From NCBI GenBank assembly GCA_030641465.1, contig DAOWHK010000050.1, positions 1 through 9,196 on the forward strand: 9,196 nucleotides of DNA, in the 5' to 3' direction. Below are positions 5,673 through 9,196 of the stretch, in pieces. The notes under the pieces are model-generated. The model was not told the origin of the DNA. It did no database searches and saw only the letters and a program-made list of their open reading frames with translations. The position numbers were made by a program, and so were the translations under genes. Position 1 is the stretch's first letter. Each line of letters begins with the position of its first letter. The stretch is from Parachlamydiales bacterium (GTDB lineage Bacteria > Chlamydiota > Chlamydiia > Chlamydiales > Simkaniaceae).

Positions 5673-6505
5673 AAACAATTCGCGACATTCTACTCTTATC
5701 ATCAAAACATCTTAGTAAGAGAGGGACTCAGCATAGTCGTCGAAACAGTGAGTTGCTCCTTTCGCATATCCTAAAATGTGAAAGAATGGATCTATATTTA
5801 AGATTTGATGAGCCAGTAGAAGAAGATTGCTTGGAAAAAATGCGTCTTTACTTAGCTCGGATTGTGAATAATGAGCCTGTAGAGTATGTTTTAGGATCTC
5901 TAAAATTTTTCGATATAGAGATTAAAGTTGATTCCCGTGTGTTGATCCCACGTCAAGAGACAGAAATTTTAGTTTCTATCATTGATAAGCAAATTGGCGA
6001 TGCAAAAGTTCTCTGGGACGTTTGTGCGGGATCTGGTTGCATTGGACTTAGTATAAAAAAGAAATGGCCAGATCTTGATGTTTCTCTTTCAGATCTTTCG
6101 AAAGATGCGCTCGATATTGCAAAAGAGAATGCTGCTCAAAATGGGCTAGATGTCACGTTTTACGAGGGGGATTTGCTCACGCCGTTTATCCATAAGAAAG
6201 CTGATGTTGTAGTGTGTAACCCGCCATATATTTCTTTCAATGAGTATGCACTGCTTCAAGAATCCGTTAAGCAATATGAGCCTAAAATGGCACTAGTAGG
6301 TGGAGAGTCTGGATTAGAGTACTACAGAAAACTTGCTCTTAATCTCCCAAAGCACTTAAACAGAGGAGCCAAATTATTTTTTGAAATTGGAAAAGATCAG
6401 GCGCTTGCGGTAGATAGTGTCTTTTCTGAAAACCATTGGAAAAAAAAGATTTGTCACAAGGACTGGGCGGGTCATGACCGGTTCTTTTCACTTGAATTTC
6501 AATAA
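5669..6505 (+). CDS. prmC: Release factor glutamine N5-methyltransferase PrmC (HemK)
   Basis: PrmC transfers a methyl group from AdoMet to the GGQ glutamine of RF1 and RF2, which speeds termination. The 278-residue protein has the helical N-terminal factor-binding domain (1-75, ending in EPVEYVLG), the linker [12 protein letters not shown] (91-102), AdoMet motif I as DVCAGSG (117-123) and the catalytic NPPY at 184-187, which grips the target glutamine. Motif I has Cys-Ala where DLGTGSG is common; the glycines needed for AdoMet binding are kept. The start codon overlaps the stop of prfA by 4 bases (ATGA), so the enzyme is made by coupled translation with its own substrate. The prfA-prmC pairing is conserved in many bacteria. 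An ffh promoter appears to lie over its last few codons. Confidence 0.97.
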   Translation: MKTIRDILLLSSKHLSKRGTQHSRRNSELLLSHILKCERMDLYLRFDEPVEEDCLEKMRLYLARIVNNEPVEYVLGSLKFFDIEIKVDSRVLIPRQETEILVSIIDKQIGDAKVLWDVCAGSGCIGLSIKKKWPDLDVSLSDLSKDALDIAKENAAQNGLDVTFYEGDLLTPFIHKKADVVVCNPPYISFNEYALLQESVKQYEPKMALVGGESGLEYYRKLALNLPKHLNRGAKLFFEIGKDQALAVDSVFSENHWKKKICHKDWAGHDRFFSLEFQ

Positions 6506-6520
6506 AAATTTCGTTATTAT
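6492..6520 (+). promoter_or_regulatory. Promoter for ffh, placed for a leaderless or near-leaderless transcript
   Basis: TTGAAT (6492-6497; 4 of 6) and TATTAT (6515-6520; 5 of 6) are exactly 17 bases apart. The usual start site 6-7 bases after the -10 falls at 6526-6527, the ATG itself. The 20 bases before the ATG contain no Shine-Dalgarno. Read-through from prmC is also possible. Confidence 0.45.
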
Positions 6521-6526
6521 AGTTCT

Positions 6527-7870
6527 ATGTTTGGAAAAGTAACCGAAAGATTTCAAGATTTATTCACAACAATCAGTGGTAAAAAGCAACTGACTGAGGA
6601 CAACCTTTCTCAGGCTGTTCGTGAGATCCGTCTTGCTCTATTAGATGCTGATGTCAATTACACTGTCGTAAAAAATTTCATCAAGAGAGTCAAGGAAAAA
6701 GCTATTGGGAGCGATCTAATAAGATCTGTTTCTCCTGGAGATCAATTTAAAAAAATTATTCACGACGAATTGACGGAGTTAATGGGAGGAGATGAGGCTT
6801 CTATTAACGTGAAGCATGAGCCATCGATCTTGATGCTTTGCGGCCTTCAAGGGGCTGGAAAAACAACTCAAGCAGCAAAACTTGCGGCGTTCCTTCAAAA
6901 ACCTGGATATAAAAAGAAACCTTTACTTGTTGCATGTGACTTGCAACGTCCAGCAGCAGTAGAGCAGTTAAAGACACTTGGCCAGCAAATTAATGTACCA
7001 GTATTTTCTGTTGCAGGAGAAAAAAATCCGGTGAAGGTTGCAAAGCAAGCTCTTAGCAAAGCGCTAAAAGAAAATTTTGATGTCCTAATTTTCGATACTG
7101 CGGGGAGACTTCACCTAAATGAAGAGTTGATGCTTGAGCTTGAAAAACTCAAACAAGCCTTGAATCCACAAGAAATTCTGTTTGTCGCAAGCAGTGCTAC
7201 CGGGCAAGATGCTGTGAAAACTGCTGCAGAGTTTGACCGGCGGCTTGGCATTACCGGAACTATACTGACAATGCTTGATGGTAATACAAGGGCCGGCGCT
7301 GCAATTTCTATTTCTGAGGTCACAGGCAAGCCTTTGAAATTTGAAGGAATAGGAGAGAAAATCTCTGATTTTCAGGTGTTTAATCCCATTTCTATGGCAG
7401 ACCGCATACTTGGCATGGGAGATATCATCAATCTTGTGAAAAAAGCTGAAGAGCATATTGATGAAAAGGAAAGCCAAAAATTAGAAAAAAAACTACGGAA
7501 GGCCACATTTTCCTATCAAGATTATCTCGACCAGATGGGGAAACTGAAAAAAATGGGTTCGTTAAAAGGTCTTTTGAAAATGCTTCCTGGAGTTCCTGAT
7601 TTAGGGGATATGGACGCTTCTAGTGCAGATATGAATAAGACAGAAGCAATTATTTTTTCCATGACTCAAAAAGAGAGGTGTGGAGATGAAGATCTCGTGC
7701 CAAGTAGGCGTCGAAGGCTGGCTCAGGGAAGTGGCACGAATATTGACGATGTTAATCGAATGATCAAAGGCTTTAAAAGGTTAAAGCAGATGTTTAAGAA
7801 AATGCCTAATTTAAAAAAATCTATGCTTAAAGATCCTGATCTCAAAAAGCACCTTAGTCTGCTGAAATAA
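6527..7870 (+). CDS. ffh: Signal recognition particle GTPase Ffh (SRP54)
   Basis: Ffh binds 4.5S RNA and signal sequences of nascent membrane proteins and delivers ribosomes to FtsY. The 447-residue protein has the N domain (1-98, with LDADVNY at 39-45), the P-loop GLQGAGKTT (106-114), DLQRPAA (138-144), DTAGR (190-194), TGQDAV (225-230), GIGEK (274-278) and the M domain with SMTQKER (378-384) and the RNA-binding SRRRRLAQGSG (393-403). Departures from E. coli Ffh: the G4 motif reads TMLDGNTRAG (248-257) where TKVDGDARGG is usual, so the guanine-packing Lys is Met249; the Asp before TGQDA is Ser. I recall similar changes in C. trachomatis Ffh, but not firmly. The frame is intact, so this looks like lineage divergence, not decay. 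No Shine-Dalgarno is visible before the ATG. Confidence 0.97.
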   Translation: MFGKVTERFQDLFTTISGKKQLTEDNLSQAVREIRLALLDADVNYTVVKNFIKRVKEKAIGSDLIRSVSPGDQFKKIIHDELTELMGGDEASINVKHEPSILMLCGLQGAGKTTQAAKLAAFLQKPGYKKKPLLVACDLQRPAAVEQLKTLGQQINVPVFSVAGEKNPVKVAKQALSKALKENFDVLIFDTAGRLHLNEELMLELEKLKQALNPQEILFVASSATGQDAVKTAAEFDRRLGITGTILTMLDGNTRAGAAISISEVTGKPLKFEGIGEKISDFQVFNPISMADRILGMGDIINLVKKAEEHIDEKESQKLEKKLRKATFSYQDYLDQMGKLKKMGSLKGLLKMLPGVPDLGDMDASSADMNKTEAIIFSMTQKERCGDEDLVPSRRRRLAQGSGTNIDDVNRMIKGFKRLKQMFKKMPNLKKSMLKDPDLKKHLSLLK

Positions 7871-7963
7871 CTCTGCTGTATTTTTTTATATGTTTTTATA
7901 AATGAATTAGCTACAATAGTTCCCATATTTTAAAATTTATTTTACCTCTGGAGAGACCAAAAT

Positions 7964-8305
7964 ATGACACTAAAAATTCGATTGCGCCAACAAGGTCGAA
8001 GAAACCGTTTGTCATACCGTTTAGTCCTTGCCGATTCTCGTTTTCCACGTGATGGGAAATATTTAGAGATGCTAGGATGGTATGATCCTCATTTAACAAA
8101 CGAAAAAAATTCTGTGATTAAAGCAGATAGAATCCAGCACTGGATCGATCTTGGAGCTGAGCTTTCTGAGAATGCACATTCTCTTGTCGCTAGATTTGCA
8201 CCTGAAGTTACAAAAAAAATTCATGCAAGAAAAGTAGCAAAGCAAATAAAATTGAACGCCAAAAGGCGCGCTGTAAAAAAGAAAAGAGCAGCTCAAGCTA
8301 AATAA
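7964..8305 (+). CDS. rpsP: 30S ribosomal protein S16
   Basis: S16 is an early-assembly protein of the 30S body. The product begins MTLKIRLRQQGRRNRLSYRLVLADSRFPRDGKYLE in the standard S16 pattern, with GWYDP near residue 38 and the DRIQHWIDLGAELSE segment (55-69). At 113 residues it is about 30 longer than E. coli S16. The extra part (from about 83) is rich in Lys, Arg and Ala and is probably a flexible rRNA-contacting tail; basic C-terminal extensions are common in this family. A good Shine-Dalgarno, GGAGAG (7950-7955), lies 8 bases ahead of the ATG. The gene follows ffh after 93 AT-rich bases and precedes trmD by 2 bases; the order ffh-rpsP-(rimM)-trmD-rplS is widely conserved. rimM, often found between rpsP and trmD, is absent here. 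Confidence 0.97.
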   Translation: MTLKIRLRQQGRRNRLSYRLVLADSRFPRDGKYLEMLGWYDPHLTNEKNSVIKADRIQHWIDLGAELSENAHSLVARFAPEVTKKIHARKVAKQIKLNAKRRAVKKKRAAQAK

Positions 8306-8307
8306 TT

Positions 8308-8982
8308 ATGGATATTGATATTCTTTCCCTCTTTCCCGAGTATTTTCAGGGGCCTTTTGATGTAAGTATGTTAAAAAGAGCAAGAGAAAAGAAGTTAATC
8401 AATGTGAATGCTGTTGATATTAGAAGTTTTGCAGCTGGAAAACATAAGCAGGTGGACGATAGGCCCTATGGTGGTGGCCCTGGAATGGTTCTTATGCCAC
8501 AGCCGGTCATTGATGCCATTAGGAGCTGTCGCAAGGTAAAATCACATGTTGTGTACCTTACGCCACAAGGAAACCCTTTTACTGCAAAGCGAGCAGAAGA
8601 GTTGTCAAAAGAGAAGCATCTCATTATCCTTTGTGGTCATTATGAGGGGATTGATGAACGAGTGATGGATCTTGAGGTTGATGAGGAAATTAGTATCGGA
8701 GACTATGTTCTAACAAGCGCCTGTCCTGCGGCAATAGTTTTGGTTGATGCAATTACCCGGTTTATTCCAGGTGTAATAGGACATGAGGATGCAGTGTATC
8801 AGGATTCATTTTCTGATGGAATATTCGATGCGCCGCACTATACGAGGCCGCATGAATTTGAACACCACCTAGTTCCAGAGATACTGCTTGGAGGTGATCA
8901 TGCAAAAATCGCTTCATGGCGTGAGGAAAAAAGGCGGGAAAAAACAAAGCGCGTTAGACCAGATTTAATACAAAAACGTTAA
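8308..8982 (+). CDS. trmD: tRNA (guanine-37-N1)-methyltransferase TrmD
   Basis: TrmD makes m1G37 next to the anticodon of tRNAs reading CUN, CCN and CGG, preventing +1 frameshifting. It is a SPOUT enzyme with a trefoil knot that works as a dimer. The 224-residue protein has ILSLFPEYF (5-13), DDRPYGGGPGM (50-60), LCGHYEGIDERV (108-119), EEISIGDYVLT (126-136), RFIPGV (151-156) and QDSFSDG (165-171), which holds the conserved catalytic Asp166 (E. coli Asp169, from memory). HYTRP (177-181) and the C-terminal HAKIASWR end the core. It is about 30 residues shorter than E. coli TrmD at the C-terminus. Unusually, the GGE that normally follows YVLT in the AdoMet-binding loop is SAC (137-139). It has no Shine-Dalgarno and starts 2 bases after the rpsP stop, so translation is probably coupled. 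Confidence 0.96.
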   Translation: MDIDILSLFPEYFQGPFDVSMLKRAREKKLINVNAVDIRSFAAGKHKQVDDRPYGGGPGMVLMPQPVIDAIRSCRKVKSHVVYLTPQGNPFTAKRAEELSKEKHLIILCGHYEGIDERVMDLEVDEEISIGDYVLTSACPAAIVLVDAITRFIPGVIGHEDAVYQDSFSDGIFDAPHYTRPHEFEHHLVPEILLGGDHAKIASWREEKRREKTKRVRPDLIQKR

Positions 8983-9023
8983 ATATCTAAATAGGTATTT
9001 GATGTGAAGAAAGGAGTAATATA

Positions 9024-9196
9024 ATGGGCCGAACAGCTCTTATTGAAGAAATTGAAAAAAAACACATAAGAAGTGATCATCCTTCATTTAAAATTGGTGA
9101 TACAATTAGCGTGTACGTTCGCCTTATTGAAGGAGAAAAAGAGCGAATTCAAGTGTTTACAGGCACTGTTATTGCAAGGCGTGGAAGTGGCGCAGC
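9024..9196 (+). CDS. rplS: 50S ribosomal protein L19, cut by the right edge
   Basis: L19 sits at the 30S-50S interface. Only the first 57 codons are in the window. The visible protein has the family pattern: a charged helix (LIEEIEKKHIRSDHPSF), KIGDTISVYVRLIEG, then ERIQVFTGTVIARRGSGA, which corresponds to the conserved GVVIA segment of L19 and closely resembles the chlamydial VIARRGGGA version as I recall it. A strong Shine-Dalgarno, AAGGAG (9011-9016), lies 7 bases before the ATG. The gap to trmD is 41 bases with no convincing terminator, so it probably belongs to the rpsP-trmD transcript. This is the conserved position of rplS after trmD. Confidence 0.95.
   Translation, partial: MGRTALIEEIEKKHIRSDHPSFKIGDTISVYVRLIEGEKERIQVFTGTVIARRGSGA

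Noticed and set aside
7115..7477. Open frame of 120 codons on the minus strand inside ffh
   Set aside because: It lies wholly within the ffh coding region, has no family resemblance, and its composition is what the complement of conserved ffh codons gives.
7881..7963. Promoter for rpsP (TACAAT at 7912-7917) and T-run terminator after ffh (7881-7887)
   Set aside because: No acceptable -35 hexamer lies 16-18 bases upstream of TACAAT, and the T-run is not preceded by a GC-containing stem. AT-rich spacer explains both.
8976..8998. Small inverted repeat (AAATA-like and TATTT-like arms) after trmD
   Set aside because: Short AT-only pairing with no T-tract in the right place; not supportable as a terminator.
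1..9196. Mobile element, defence system or genomic island
   Set aside because: Every gene but two is a core translation, targeting or RNA-processing gene in conserved order; there are no transposase, integrase, terminal repeats or tRNA-flanked insertions.

Overview
The window reads as a housekeeping stretch of a bacterial chromosome, most likely from the phylum Chlamydiota and probably one of the environmental (non-Chlamydiaceae) lineages. This rests on gene order and protein character recalled from memory, not on a search. rpmE-prfA-prmC-ffh-rpsP-trmD-rplS matches the C. trachomatis block I recall as CT022-CT028. pnp-rpsO-tadA plus a small unknown gene matches the block I recall as CT842-CT845. 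The DNA is AT-rich and the intergenic gaps are short, none above 150 bases. I see no tRNA, rRNA, CRISPR array, insertion sequence or phage gene.

Layout. Positions 1-1954 (minus) hold most of pnp, cut by the left edge. Upstream of it on the same strand is rpsO (2086-2355), separated from pnp by an intrinsic terminator and a fresh pnp promoter. rpsO diverges from tadA (2485-2955, plus) across a small intergenic region where two promoters overlap on an inverted repeat. tadA overlaps a 72-codon gene of unknown function (2936-3154). That gene's stop codon interlocks with the stop of a convergent gene for a rhomboid-fold membrane protein (3151-4041, minus) that appears to lack the catalytic histidine. 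A second divergent region (4042-4187) then leads into the plus-strand run rpmE, prfA, prmC, ffh, rpsP, trmD and rplS, the last cut by the right edge.

How the genes work together. Nearly everything serves translation or protein targeting: four ribosomal proteins (S15, L31, S16, L19), release factor 1 with the methyltransferase that modifies its GGQ glutamine, two tRNA modification enzymes (TadA for wobble inosine, TrmD for m1G37), the SRP GTPase Ffh, and the RNA-decay enzyme PNPase. prfA and prmC are coupled through an ATGA overlap; rpsP and trmD are two bases apart.

I did not find an undescribed multi-gene system. The best leads are: (i) an rpmE leader whose Shine-Dalgarno can be locked in a hairpin that competes with an upstream hairpin; (ii) an Ffh whose G4 guanine-recognition motif is TMLD instead of TKxD; (iii) a probable rhomboid pseudoprotease lying between two chlamydial synteny blocks; (iv) an ffh promoter placed so that the transcript could be leaderless; and (v) a TrmD with an altered AdoMet-binding knot loop.
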